In this document: positions 26,001-33,668 of the stretch, piece after piece
Numbering within the stretch: the first letter of the stretch is position 1
Layout: the number at the start of each line of letters is the position of its first letter
DNA from: NCEH01 sp002257205
GTDB lineage: Bacteria; Pseudomonadota; Alphaproteobacteria; Rhizobiales; Xanthobacteraceae
Length of the DNA stretch: 64,000 nucleotides
Reading direction: 5' to 3' (one strand)
Assembly (NCBI RefSeq): GCF_043195105.1
Contig: NZ_JBAFWO010000006.1
Notes under the pieces: model-generated
What the model was told of the DNA's origin: nothing
Databases searched by the model: none
Seen by the model: the letters and a program-made list of their open reading frames with translations, nothing else
Program-made: the position numbers and the translations under genes

Positions 26001-28432
26001 TCCGGGTGCGGATTGCTGCCGCCGTCCCCGCCATTGGCGGTGGCGCGAATGCCCTCGCTCGATTGTCCGGTGGTGATGATCGTCGCGGCGTTGGTGACTT
26101 GCGTGGTGCCGCCGGTGCCGCCCGTGCCGCCGCTGGAAAAGCTGCCGCCCTGGCCACCCGCCCCGCCGTCGCTCGCCCCATGGAGCCCCGCCGATTTGTC
26201 GCCCGCGGTCTTCAGCGTGCTTCCGGCATAGGCGAGCAGGGTGGAGGAACCGCCGCCGCCGCCCACTCCGCCGCTGCCGCCATCGCCGAAATTGTCGCCG
26301 GGCGCGGCCGCCGCGCCGGCCCCGCCGTTGCTCGTCGCGGCGGCGGCCGGGGAGGAGGCGCCGGTGGTGGAGAGCAGGGCGATCCCGCCTTGGGCGGTGC
26401 CGAGGGTGACGCTGGCGCTGCCGCCGGTTCCGCCGAGGGCGCCGTTCCCCGGGCTGGCGTCGATTATGATGGTGTGAGGGGGGTTGGTCGTAATGGCGAT
26501 GGTCGTGGAGGCGGTCATAAGGGTGCTGGCGACAAGGGGGGTCGCGAGCGGCGGCGAGAGTGTGAGGGACGGCGTGCCGATGAGGAGGAGGCTGCCCGAG
26601 CCCGCGGTGTCGATGTGAACGGGGCCATTCCAGTAGATGAATGTGCCTCCACCGGCGCTGATCTGGAAGGCGTCGTCCGCGCGGGAGGCGGTGCTGGCGC
26701 CGCCTGCGCCGCCGTCCGCCACCGCACGGACCGCCGCCGAGGCGGTGTCGCCGGTGGTGGAGAGCGTGCCGGTGACCACCGCCGTCGCCGATCCACCGTT
26801 GCCGCCGATGCCGCCGGTATCCGCCGCGCCGCCCGCGCCGCCGCTCGCCTTCAGCAGAAGTCCTTCCGAGGCGGTGCCGGAGGCGGTCGGCGCGCCATTG
26901 GCATTGGCCGAGAGATTGACCGTCGCGCTCGCCGTTCCGCCTTTGCCGCCCGCGCCGCCGCTGGTCTCCGCGCCGCTGGTGCCGCCGTCGCCGCCTTGGG
27001 CATAGACCGCGATGGCCGGGGCATGGGCTCCGGACGTTGCCACCGTGCCGAGCGCGTTCACGCCCGCCATTCCGGCGTTTCCACCGATCCCGCCGGCGCC
27101 CGGTGAGTCGACCCCCGCTTCATTGCCGCCGCCATTGCCGCCCGCCCCGCCGTTCGCCTGGGCATAAAGGCCGATGGACGAGGCGCCGGTCGTCACGATG
27201 GCGGATGTGGCCGTGGTGCTGACGCTCGCACTGCCGCCCGTGAGCCCGGCGCCGCCGCTGGAGCCCATGGAATCGTGTCCGCTGTCGCCGAAGCCGCCGT
27301 GTCCGCCATGGCCGCCGGTCGCGGCAGCGCCGACACCGTAGGACGTGTCCCCGCTGGTGGTGATGGCGCCGGAATTGGTCAGCGTGACGGCGCCGCCGAT
27401 CCCGCCCGCCCCTCCGGCGGAGCCGGACCCTTCATCATCGCCGCCCGCTCCGCCCTTGCCGCCGCTGGCGTCGGCCCATATGCCGGCGGAACTATTGCCG
27501 GAGGTGATCAGCATTCCGTCGTTGGCGGCGACGATGGTGCCGCCCTTGCCGCCGCTGCCGGCGCTGCCGGCGCCATAGGAATTGCCTGGATTCTCGCCCT
27601 TGGCGCCGTCTCCGCCGAGCGCATAAAGGAGCATCGCCGCGGCATCCGAACCGGAGGTGCTGATGGTGGCGTTCGCGGTATTGGTGGCGTTCGCCGTTCC
27701 GCCATTGCCGCCGCCGCCACCATTGCCCGCGCCGGAGGCGAAGCCGCCATCGCCGCCCATCGCGCCCTTGCCGCCATTGGCGACGGAAACGAGGCCGCTG
27801 GCGCTATTGGACACCAGGGTCAGATTTCCGCTGTTGAAGGCGGTCGCGGTGCCGCCAATGCCGCCGGAGCCGCCGTCCGAACCGCCGTTCGAGCCCGATC
27901 CACCTTGACTTGCGCCACCGTCCCCGCCGGAGGCGATGGCATTGACCGCCGAGCGCACCGTCGCAGCGCCCGCCGGAATCGAAATGATGCCGCTATTGGT
28001 CGCGTCGGCGACGTTCCCGGCGCCGCCCGCCCCGCCGTTGGAGGGGCCATTCAGGAAATGATCGCCGTCAGAACCGGCCTCGGCGCCGCTGCCACCCAGG
28101 CCGCCGATCGAGGTGGCGTAGATGGCGATCGCGGTGACCGAGGCATTGCCGATCTCGGCCAGGACGCCAGGATTGCCCGGTCCGCCGGGATAATCATTGT
28201 CCGACGAGTTCGTGCCCTGCGTGCCGTTGCTGTTGGCCGTGTACCAAGTGGCATTGTCGGTGGTGCAGGAAGTGGCGACGCAGTTGAAGCCTTGCGCCGC
28301 CGCACCGCTCGCGGAGAGCAGAAGCGCAAGCGAGCCGCCGAGACAGACCGATGCCAATGAGGTGGATGCCAGAAAACGCGACGCCTGCGCGGACCGCTCT
28401 TCGCCGGCCCGAACCCAAATTGGCAAATCCAT
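20045..28432 (-). CDS. giant glycine-rich autotransporter (type V secretion), about 2795 residues
   Basis: Signal peptide with a long n-region and LASVCLGGSLALLLSASGAAAQ core, then a passenger of about 2,400 residues made of degenerate modules of roughly 40-60 residues such as ITTSGDNAFGILAQSIGGGG, which are expected to stack as a beta-helix with Gly-rich turns. The last 270 residues or so (from WARVIGSRAEQYADSNGSG) are an autotransporter beta-barrel ending in SVPF, the C-terminal Phe needed by the BAM machinery. The ATG at 28432 follows GGGGGCGAGAG. Modules become more regular towards the C-terminus. Likely a surface adhesin or biofilm protein; ligand unknown. Confidence 0.9.
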   Translation of the reverse strand: MDLPIWVRAGEERSAQASRFLASTSLASVCLGGSLALLLSASGAAAQGFNCVATSCTTDNATWYTANSNGTQGTNSSDNDYPGGPGNPGVLAEIGNASVTAIAIYATSIGGLGGSGAEAGSDGDHFLNGPSNGGAGGAGNVADATNSGIISIPAGAATVRSAVNAIASGGDGGASQGGSGSNGGSDGGSGGIGGTATAFNSGNLTLVSNSASGLVSVANGGKGAMGGDGGFASGAGNGGGGGNGGTANATNTANATISTSGSDAAAMLLYALGGDGAKGENPGNSYGAGSAGSGGKGGTIVAANDGMLITSGNSSAGIWADASGGKGGAGGDDEGSGSAGGAGGIGGAVTLTNSGAITTSGDTSYGVGAAATGGHGGHGGFGDSGHDSMGSSGGAGLTGGSASVSTTATSAIVTTGASSIGLYAQANGGAGGNGGGNEAGVDSPGAGGIGGNAGMAGVNALGTVATSGAHAPAIAVYAQGGDGGTSGAETSGGAGGKGGTASATVNLSANANGAPTASGTASEGLLLKASGGAGGAADTGGIGGNGGSATAVVTGTLSTTGDTASAAVRAVADGGAGGASTASRADDAFQISAGGGTFIYWNGPVHIDTAGSGSLLLIGTPSLTLSPPLATPLVASTLMTASTTIAITTNPPHTIIIDASPGNGALGGTGGSASVTLGTAQGGIALLSTTGASSPAAAATSNGGAGAAAAPGDNFGDGGSGGVGGGGGSSTLLAYAGSTLKTAGDKSAGLHGASDGGAGGQGGSFSSGGTGGTGGTTQVTNAATIITTGQSSEGIRATANGGDGGSNPHPDSSNLQGYGGDGGGGGSVTLTNSGTILTSGADSHGILAMANGGKEGTGALGKGAVGDGGSVTLTTTASSVITTQGAGASAIWADASGGTGGSVTVTAGGVLSTTNANAPALRATSFGGDANSVGLSGAGGTVSVTADLALPTSGATTAGPSSTGLLLLSTGGAGRGNHAGGSGGPATLNLTGNVVTGTSLAGADYSFSPAAWVASTGGAGGSAADGTGANGGAGGGGVPAILKFANSSGVAAQAVTYGTSSTGLGVITQGGTGGNGAYANAGDADGGGGGAGGNAGNSELTTYVGTSVTTYGATSSGLVALSVGGNAGTGSGQNGTVGNAGDGGQGGNGGTVYVSNAAAITTYGTSSYGIYAAALGGNGGAGGLSSETFDSDGGSGGDGGSGGSLSVDFAVTVTSSGTITTSGTGGYGIYGVSQGGSGGAGGAANGHVYEQGGNAGNGGAGAGISLTNTGIITTSGDQGYGMFGQSIGGGGDSGGAVNGLGPISITVGGNGSGGGAGGGLNLLNSGLIATTNDSAIGIYALSVGGAGGAGGTVGTTSASFVVPSVAVALGGGGGFGGNGGAIEVINAATITTQGLDAAGIAALSIGGGGGSGGNANSSSYSLGYGEIPNIGVTIGIGGSGAYGGNGGQVTVGNLNFISTQSDQAYAILAQSVGGGGGNGGNAATSTYTYGSSLVLALSVAVGGGGGGGGIGESVSVSNNPNATLSTAGFAADAIYAASIGGGGGNGGTGTAATSVSLPWSWSGQQAGVDLSTSIIPFSFNESFAASIGVGGTGGSGNTGGAVNVTNNGFITTSGVDARGIFAQSVGGGGGTAAAGQAAGTDDYQLNLSVGGKGGSGGDGGAVTVANSAGASISTTADGAHGIEAQSVGGGGGSGGTASSDPAGALAGVLADTIESELKAILAAKLPQYAASEALKLSFPTTEANIAVGGAGGAAGNGEDVTVTNAGSITTLGDAAFGIFAQSVGGGGGNGGGATLSGSNVINVNVGVGGAGGAAGTGNLVTVGNTSLISTQGDSAFGILAQSVGGGGGVGGLAVDSTSLSLTASITVGGSTAANANNNNAQQGATGGADTVQITNSGTIKTAGSEAHAIVGQAIGGGGGVFIVNPEQAGLNGPTNAEIASLENQIVQGLLGLGVDLNAIAAAYAQQLYAANGTLALTIGGSALTSGGGGTVNITHTGTVTTTGDNAFGILAQSIGGGGGFATDGAGPTMPVTVTGGVGGSGAGAGGNVNILLGGGSSISTTGTGAIGIFAQSIGGGGGYSGAMNTTGMSVLPPSADPDVNMLAGVVSIAMAPNTQGGALISTTGANAHGIVAQSLSGGGGAIGSTQGIALPPATGPLRGAYGLFGGGGVNIDVTGTISATGAGAAGIFAQSGFQATNGAIIGGGGTINVNFTGTLVGGSGSGAALVLQGGNIYNTVTFGAGSKVSALSGTAIIGTYEGFTITNAGTLSGNVDLTQALASTFQNVAGAHFNPGPLVGLGTSTTFEDVPYGGSLTNAGTLNPGGRNVELSTMLQGNFTQSTGGVLGIDINAAVNAGQTNDVLNVSGTTTLGGSVQPLVGANLLPLTYTILSSTGAMTGSAQVIQPSALGVISFGLDQQDNTLLLTPTANFTPSNVSLTANEAAMAQSLQQSWNATSTGLSSVFASLANVQTAAGYERALQNLSGDQMQAAAVNQTRGARASLNAALSCPVFSGTGTLLAETDCTWARVIGSRAEQYADSNGSGFTLDALTYRIGTQKEVITDWFVGATVGYSDTSLTTNNGFGSSDGEGADGALSVKHQVGPWLFSLAGHAGFGSYDNTRNIFLGGNRWIAEGSASVFTAGARARASYELAFANWYLRPYADLDLLYTYMPGYSETQAGPLNLSISSLKEWTLAFSPAVELGARVDLSPDYWLRPYGSVGVTFLSNDSLAFQSRLAGAAPSVPSFTNSVPLPATLLDVTAGLQLVNAKGYEVRAEYKAQTGNDFLAQELSARLSVPF

Positions 28433-28547
28433 CTCTCGCCCCCGAAAGACCCCCCTTCCACACACCACCGGCGGCGGAAGCTTAGCCTTGAATAGCAGGG
28501 CTTTGGCGCCCCGTCACGGGGGCGGAAGAAGACCGGGCGGTGGGTGC

Positions 28548-29160
28548 GCGCAACCAGCGCTGGTCTCTCGGCTTTGGAACTTCGTATTCCTCGACACCCA
28601 TCCCTTCGTCTGGTCGCCGAAACCGGCCAGTTGGTCCGTGGCATGCGCCTCAACATCGAGACTCACACCTTGCTGCCGAAGAGCGTGGGCGAGCTGCTCA
28701 ATTGCGCGAGCTATCACCTGAACGGCGGCACGGTCGCGGACGGCTCGCCTTATGTCGGCGTTTCGGCCATGTTCCCGAGTTATGCCCCGCGCGTCCGGCA
28801 GCGGCCTCGGCCTCACTATCGCGCGCATGGCGGCCACAAGGGTGGGGGCGCGAATAGAACTTGAGAACCGGCAAGCACACCGCGGCCTCCGGGCGGCGCT
28901 GATGTGGCTCTGACGCGGCGGCGGGATCAGGCGCCGTGGCGTTCGCGGCGGGCCGCGCGCTCGCAAGACATCATGCGGCGCGCGCGATCAAGGCGTGGAT
29001 GTCCTCGCAGGGATGCAACAGCGTCGGATGGTCCGCGACGAAGGCGCGAAAATCGGCGCTGCCAGGATGCTCTGCGAACACAAATGATCCGCGCTTGGTG
29101 CCACCCCCTTTGAAAACATACCCGTCGCCAGTGGCGATCGCCACCTCGCGGCCGCACCAT
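28548..29160. pseudogene. collapsed colinear remnant of the cytochrome c - histidine kinase - GST region
   Basis: Non-coding mosaic. 28548-28610 matches 41444-41506 and 28611-28790 matches about 42294-42475 (both in the pentahaem cytochrome gene); 28790-29049 matches 48426-48686 (3' ends of the histidine kinase and of the GST with the spacer between them); 29051-29084 matches 48741-48774; 29085-29160 weakly matches the GST upstream region near 49380-49460. Order and orientation are preserved. Translations align: GQLVRGMRLNIETHTLLPK with a haem Cys lost (CASYH for CASCH), SGSGLGLTIARMAA, and on the minus strand CEDIHALIARAA. No intact gene remains. Confidence 0.85.
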
Positions 29161-29302
29161 GCATAGTGGAAACCGTGGCTGCCTGAGGCCACACAACACC
29201 CCTCGCACGCTCTCCCGAACCGGACGGGAAAAGCGGCAAGGTCATCGCGCCCGCCCGTTCCTGGCGCCGGGCTTGTTTGGCACACGCTTCCGCTTGTCTT
29301 TT

Positions 29303-30079
29303 TCACGCCTCTCGGCGGGAGATCGCGAACGGTCCGAAGGCCTGCTGCACGGGCATGATCTGAAGACGATTCACATTCAGATGGCGCGGCAGGGTGCAGG
29401 ACCAGAAGATGGTTTCGGCGATATCCTCGGCCGACATGGCCGTGACACCTTTGTACAACGCCGCAGCTTTCTCCGCATCGCCGCCCGAGCGGACCAGGGA
29501 AAACTCGGTCTCCGACATGCCGGGCTCGATATTGGTCACGCGCACCTGCGTGCCCAGCAGGTCGGCGCGCAGACTGAGGCCGAACTGCTTCACGAAGGCT
29601 TTGGTCGCGCCGTAGACGTTCGTTGTCGGTCCGGGATAATCGCCGACCACCGAGCCCAGCAGAACGATATGGCCTTCGTCACGCTGCACCATGCCGGGCA
29701 GCACCGCACGCACCGTGTTCAGGGCCCCGTTGATATTGGTGGAGACCATCTGCTCCCAGGCCATGATGTCTGCGTCCTGGGCGCGCGCGGACCCCAACGC
29801 AAGGCCGGCGTTGACCACGCAGACATTCGGCTTGTCGAACGGGGCGGGCAAGCTTTCGATGGTGCGGAAAACGCCGTCGCGGTCGGTGACGTCCAGCTCG
29901 GCGACATGGCAGCGCGCGCCGAGTTCCGCCTTCAGAGCCTCAAGGCGCTGAAGGCGGCGGCCGACGCCGATCACCCGTGCGCCCGCGGCGTGAAATTGGC
30001 GGCACAGCGCCGCCCCGAAACCGGCGGTTGCGCCGGTGACGAAGACGGTCAGGTCCTTCGGATCAATGGTCGAAATCAT
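29303..30079 (-). CDS. SDR oxidoreductase, YdfG-like
   Basis: A 258-residue classical short-chain dehydrogenase: VFVTGATAGFGAALCRQF (cofactor loop), VVNAGLAL, catalytic Ser in VLLGSVVG and the NVYGATKAF Tyr-x3-Lys pair. Overall it is closest to the 3-hydroxy-acid/serine dehydrogenase YdfG type acting on beta-hydroxy acids, and an Arg after the second beta strand (GVGRR) suggests NADP(H). It ends a three-gene leftward operon with a BKACE enzyme and a SAF-domain dehydrogenase and could make or use the beta-keto acid on which BKACE acts. Confidence 0.88.
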   Translation of the reverse strand: MISTIDPKDLTVFVTGATAGFGAALCRQFHAAGARVIGVGRRLQRLEALKAELGARCHVAELDVTDRDGVFRTIESLPAPFDKPNVCVVNAGLALGSARAQDADIMAWEQMVSTNINGALNTVRAVLPGMVQRDEGHIVLLGSVVGDYPGPTTNVYGATKAFVKQFGLSLRADLLGTQVRVTNIEPGMSETEFSLVRSGGDAEKAAALYKGVTAMSAEDIAETIFWSCTLPRHLNVNRLQIMPVQQAFGPFAISRREA

Positions 30080-30122
30080 GGGGCCTCCGGCAGGGGTGGG
30101 AGCGGACGGGGGACGGCTGCGG

Positions 30123-30995
30123 TCACATGCCGAGCAATTCCTTCACGCCGTCGGGGGTAACGGGGGTGCGATCATATTGGCGCGCCAGCTCGACCACCTT
30201 TCGCACCAAGTCCACGTTGCGGGGCGTGCCGAGCTCGCGATAGCCGTAATCGCCGAGGCCGATGGAGATGTGCCCGCCATTCTCGAGGATGTAGGGCACG
30301 AGGCCGAGCAGGTCGCCTTCCTTGCAGCCGACCGACCAGACCATGGGCACCGCCGGATCCAGCAGCTCGATGAACGGCTTGAGGCCGGCGACCGTGCCCG
30401 GATGTCCGCCGAGGATGCCGCCTTCCGTGAGCAGGAAGGTCTGGTGCACCGGCGACTTCAACAGGCCCATGCGATAGAGCGCCTGGCCGGTGCGCAGCAT
30501 GGGAACGGTCCAGGCGAACAATTGCTCGCGCATGCCGAGATCATGGGTCCAGCCGATAAACCGCTCCACCGTCTCGGTGGTGTTGAGGTAAACCTTGTGC
30601 TTGGTGTCGAACGTATTGGTCGAAAAATCGAAGCGGTCGATATTCGTGGTGCCGGTGTCGATGGGAACGAAGTCCGGCTTCAGGCCCATCTTCTCCAATG
30701 CGACATAATGCTGGAAGCGCGTGGCATCGCCGCTCACATGGATCTGGCCCATGGTCGGCGCGATCAGGATATCGGAACCTGCGCGGATCTTGCGGATGGA
30801 TGCGGCGTAGCTTTCCGCGTCGAAGGCCGGAGACCCATCTTCCTGGCGCGCATGGAAATGCACGATGGCGGCACCCGCTTCCCGGATCTCCTTGCAATCG
30901 CGCGAGATTTCGTCCGGTGTCCAGGGCACGTTGGGGTTGGAATGGCGCATCGCATATTCGTTGACCCGAACCTCGATGATCAATGGACGCCCCAC
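30123..30995 (-). CDS. BKACE family beta-keto acid cleavage enzyme
   Basis: A 290-residue member of the family typified by 3-keto-5-aminohexanoate cleavage enzyme (Kce), Zn-dependent enzymes that react a beta-keto acid with acetyl-CoA to give acetoacetate and a CoA ester. Seen are the N-terminal IIEVRVNEYAMR, the metal motif VHFHAR, IAPTMGQIHVSGDA and the C-terminal GDYGYRELGTPRNVDLV. GTG at 30995 is chosen because AAGGGAG stands eight bases before it; a longer ATG frame adds 13 residues with no family match. The specific beta-keto acid is not predictable. Confidence 0.88.
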   Translation of the reverse strand: MGRPLIIEVRVNEYAMRHSNPNVPWTPDEISRDCKEIREAGAAIVHFHARQEDGSPAFDAESYAASIRKIRAGSDILIAPTMGQIHVSGDATRFQHYVALEKMGLKPDFVPIDTGTTNIDRFDFSTNTFDTKHKVYLNTTETVERFIGWTHDLGMREQLFAWTVPMLRTGQALYRMGLLKSPVHQTFLLTEGGILGGHPGTVAGLKPFIELLDPAVPMVWSVGCKEGDLLGLVPYILENGGHISIGLGDYGYRELGTPRNVDLVRKVVELARQYDRTPVTPDGVKELLGM

Positions 30996-31063
30996 GGCAG
31001 ATCTCCCTTGGACTTTTTTTGAAGCACGCAACAACTATGACCGGCGAGCGCCGATGGAGCGCC

Positions 31064-32479
31064 TCAGGACGCTTCCACCAGATTTTCCGCCTTGGATTCG
31101 CTGAAGAAAATGTCGTCCTGAATCCGCCGCAACGCGAGCAGCTCGGAGTCCGGCTCGATGACCAGATGATCGAAATCCACGGTCTCGCCCTTGGCGACGG
31201 GTCTGACGAGGCGCCGGTTCGCGGCGAGATAGAAGGGCGCAGGCCGGCCCGCGCCCAAGGCCGAAGCGGGAACCAGCTCGGCCGCGACGCCGTCGATATT
31301 GTGATGGTGGCCGCCCATGTCGAGCAGGGTTCCCGCCGGCAAATCGCGGTCCGCGCGGGCGATCAGATCGAGATGGGGGCGCGGGGAAAGCCCGCCCGAT
31401 GAGGCGCCGAGAAGGGCGGCCTCCAAGATGCTCGTGGTCGCCTCCAGGCCCAGCAGGTGCCGCGGCAGGTAAAGCAGCGCATTCTTCAAGTCGCGGCTGA
31501 CCACATGGCCTTTTTCCGCGAGCATTTCCCAGCTGACCTTGTCGTCGCATCGCACGATGACGAAGACGCCGCCGGCGAAGCTGATCTCTTCCGGCCGGCG
31601 CAGGCAATGAAAGACGTCGAGACAGCCGCGACCGGCCAGCAGGCCGCCATCGTCTTTCCCGCACAGGATATCGGGCACTTCGCTGATGCGGGCGATGGGC
31701 GCGTGGAGATTTGCCACGTCCGGCGCGAAGCCGGTGGCATTGCCGACGATCAGGAGTTCACACAGATCCGGCACCGCCCGCTGCGGCAGGGCGCTGGCGA
31801 GGCGCGACCGAAGCTTGGCGATCTCCGCAGCGCTGCGGTCCCCGCGATCCCAGGCCTGCGCGAAGTCAGGCGCCGGAATGGTCACGCCATTGCTGGTGAG
31901 GGTTTTCGCCGCGGGATCGAACACGAAGTCGTATTCGCTGGACTTGCCCACCGCGACGATCTCGAAACCGATCGTCTGGGCCCAGCTGACATGGCCGATG
32001 AGCAGGCTCGGCTGGTCGCCGTCCACGGGGGTGACCACCCGCCCGCGCTGCGCCGCCATATGCGCGAGGCCGCTGCCGACGACGCTGTCCACTTCCTTGG
32101 AGACAAGGGCGAGATGCTTGCCTGCCTCCACGGCCATGCGCGCATGGCGCGCGCCGCCTTCGGGATGCCCGGTCGCCTCGACCAACACGTCGAACGGCAG
32201 GTTTATCACCACGCCGAGATCGGCTGCGGCGATGAAGTCGCCGGCCGCCCAGGCCTTCGCCGCCTCCTGCGGATTGGTGCAGACACGAATCCGCTCGGGC
32301 GCGATGCCGATGTCCCGCATCGCTCGGGCAACGGCATCGGCATCGAGATCGACGGCGACCCGCACGTTCATCAGCGGGACATGCAGCCCCTGTGCGAGAA
32401 AACTGCGACCAAAGCCACCCGTGCCGACGATGCAGGTTTCGACCGCTTTGGTGGACGGGAAATAACGATGGTAGTTCAT
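31064..32479 (-). CDS. NAD(P)-dependent dehydrogenase with C-terminal SAF domain
   Basis: A 471-residue protein. A Rossmann N-terminus (CIVGTGGFGRSFLAQGL) and a homoserine-dehydrogenase-like middle (VLVEATGHPEGGARHARMAVEAGKHLALVSKEVDSVVG) are followed by an SAF domain near the C-terminus (ANRRLVRPVAKGETVDFDHL), the fold also found in sialic acid synthase, FlgA and altronate dehydratase. Such proteins occur in carbohydrate-acid and amino-alcohol catabolic operons but most lack a tested reaction. It is the first gene of the leftward operon and diverges from the GntR regulator. Confidence 0.82.
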   Translation of the reverse strand: MNYHRYFPSTKAVETCIVGTGGFGRSFLAQGLHVPLMNVRVAVDLDADAVARAMRDIGIAPERIRVCTNPQEAAKAWAAGDFIAAADLGVVINLPFDVLVEATGHPEGGARHARMAVEAGKHLALVSKEVDSVVGSGLAHMAAQRGRVVTPVDGDQPSLLIGHVSWAQTIGFEIVAVGKSSEYDFVFDPAAKTLTSNGVTIPAPDFAQAWDRGDRSAAEIAKLRSRLASALPQRAVPDLCELLIVGNATGFAPDVANLHAPIARISEVPDILCGKDDGGLLAGRGCLDVFHCLRRPEEISFAGGVFVIVRCDDKVSWEMLAEKGHVVSRDLKNALLYLPRHLLGLEATTSILEAALLGASSGGLSPRPHLDLIARADRDLPAGTLLDMGGHHHNIDGVAAELVPASALGAGRPAPFYLAANRRLVRPVAKGETVDFDHLVIEPDSELLALRRIQDDIFFSESKAENLVEAS

Positions 32480-32581
32480 CGCGTTGGCCGTATCCTCTCC
32501 GTGCTGGCCCGGCGCTGCGGGCGAGCCCCGACCCGCGCGATTAGGAAGAGGGGCGCCGGTCGATCATTCTCTTAATGAAGA

Positions 32582-32591
32582 TTGCATGCGA
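32582..32591. promoter_or_regulatory. candidate GntR/FCD operator (imperfect)
   Basis: TTGCATGCGA, within the near-palindrome ATTGCATGCGAT. It is a variant of the perfect site 60 bp downstream and lies in the AT-rich strip between the divergent SAF-dehydrogenase and GntR genes. Confidence 0.4.
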
Positions 32592-32604
32592 TAAAGAGTC
32601 TTAC

Positions 32605-33438
32605 ATGTCAAATCGAAATCATGAGACGCAAAAATCAAACCTTTTGCATGCAAACGAGGAGGCGACGATTTCGACCCTTTTGGCAGAAGCTGAAATCGGC
32701 CCGCGCGGCCAGCGGGCCTTGGCCGTGGTGGAGCGGATTCGCGACCTGATCGTCGCCGGCGAGCTGGCGGCCGGCAGCCGGATCGCGGAGCGCACCATCA
32801 TCGAACAGATGGGCGTCGGCCGCACGCCATTGCGAGAAGCCTTCAAGATTCTGGAGGCGGAGGGGCTGGTCAGCATCGTTCCCAATCGCGGCGCGGTGGT
32901 CACGCAACTGACGCCGAGCGACGTCGAGGCGGTGATGACCGTGCTCATCGGCCTTGAGGGTGTGGCGTCCGAGCCGGCGTGCGCGCAGGTGACGCCAGCG
33001 CAATTCATGTCCATCGAGAATGATCATCTCAAGATGATGGACTGTCATCGACGGGGCGATCTGATGGGATATTTCCATCTGAATCAGTCGATCCACCAGA
33101 AGATCGTCGATTGTGCGGGAAACGCGCCGCTCTCACGCATCTATAAGGCGGAATGCGCGCGAATCGGCCGCTATCGACTGGCGGGCAATCGCAATGCCGC
33201 GCGCTGGGCGACCGCTGTGAGCGAGCATGAGCAGATCCTGGGCGCGATCCGCAATCGCGAGGGGGCGTTGCTGCGCGAACTGCTGCGGGTCCATCACCTC
33301 AACGGATGGCGCAAGACCAGGGAAGTGCTGGAGGCCGAGCGGCTGCCCACGGCGCAAAGTGCCGCCGGCGCGAAGGGCCCCCAGGCAGGAAAGCGCGCAG
33401 CCGCCAGCAGGAAAAAAGCTCCCCCGGAATCGGTCTGA
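32605..33438 (+). CDS. GntR family transcriptional regulator (FadR/FCD subfamily)
   Basis: Winged-helix domain (VVERIRDLIVAGELAAGSRIAE, then MGVGRTPLREAFKILEAEGLV and VPNRGAVV) followed by an all-helical FCD ligand domain with metal-ligand-like His residues (FHLNQSIHQKIVD; SEHEQIL). The tail after residue 250 is basic (AGKRAAASRKKAP). The start is uncertain: ATGs exist at 32575 and 32605, but the first 30 codons are AT-rich and contain operator-like palindromes, and a GAGGAGG at 32656-32662 precedes an in-frame ATT at 32668 that would give a more typical length. It probably controls both the flanking catabolic operon and the TctCBA genes. Confidence 0.88.
   Translation: MSNRNHETQKSNLLHANEEATISTLLAEAEIGPRGQRALAVVERIRDLIVAGELAAGSRIAERTIIEQMGVGRTPLREAFKILEAEGLVSIVPNRGAVVTQLTPSDVEAVMTVLIGLEGVASEPACAQVTPAQFMSIENDHLKMMDCHRRGDLMGYFHLNQSIHQKIVDCAGNAPLSRIYKAECARIGRYRLAGNRNAARWATAVSEHEQILGAIRNREGALLRELLRVHHLNGWRKTREVLEAERLPTAQSAAGAKGPQAGKRAAASRKKAPPESV
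32643..32654. promoter_or_regulatory. candidate GntR/FCD operator (perfect palindrome)
   Basis: TTTGCATGCAAA is a perfect 12-bp palindrome placed just before a GAGGAGG ribosome-site-like sequence. It shares the TTGCAT-core with three other sites around this regulator and resembles FCD-family operators. Confidence 0.5.
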
Positions 33439-33532
33439 AGGCGAAACGGAATGCGGGTCGTCGCGGGGCGGTTCGCTTCGGCTTTTTTCGGCGCAGGCGC
33501 CGAGGTTCGGTCGCCTTCCGGAACGGCAAATA

Positions 33533-33542
33533 TTGCATTCAA
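33533..33542. promoter_or_regulatory. candidate GntR operator upstream of TctC, distal
   Basis: TTGCATTCAA in the AT-rich gap between the regulator and the transporter genes; the same ten bases recur exactly 136 bp downstream. Confidence 0.45.
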
Positions 33543-33668
33543 AACGATTATATCGCCGTGACGCTATTTTGTGAGGTAAAAGAGCGCGTCAAATAAAATA
33601 AATAATTTCAATATGTTGAGTGTGTGTCGCCGGAATGTCGTGCCCCTCTCATGATTTGACAATATAAA

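Noticed and set aside
16500..28400. Repeat-rich stretches considered as CRISPR arrays
   Set aside because: All regular repeats here are in-frame coding repeats (Nudix tail, autotransporter modules) without unique equal-length spacers, and no cas genes are present.
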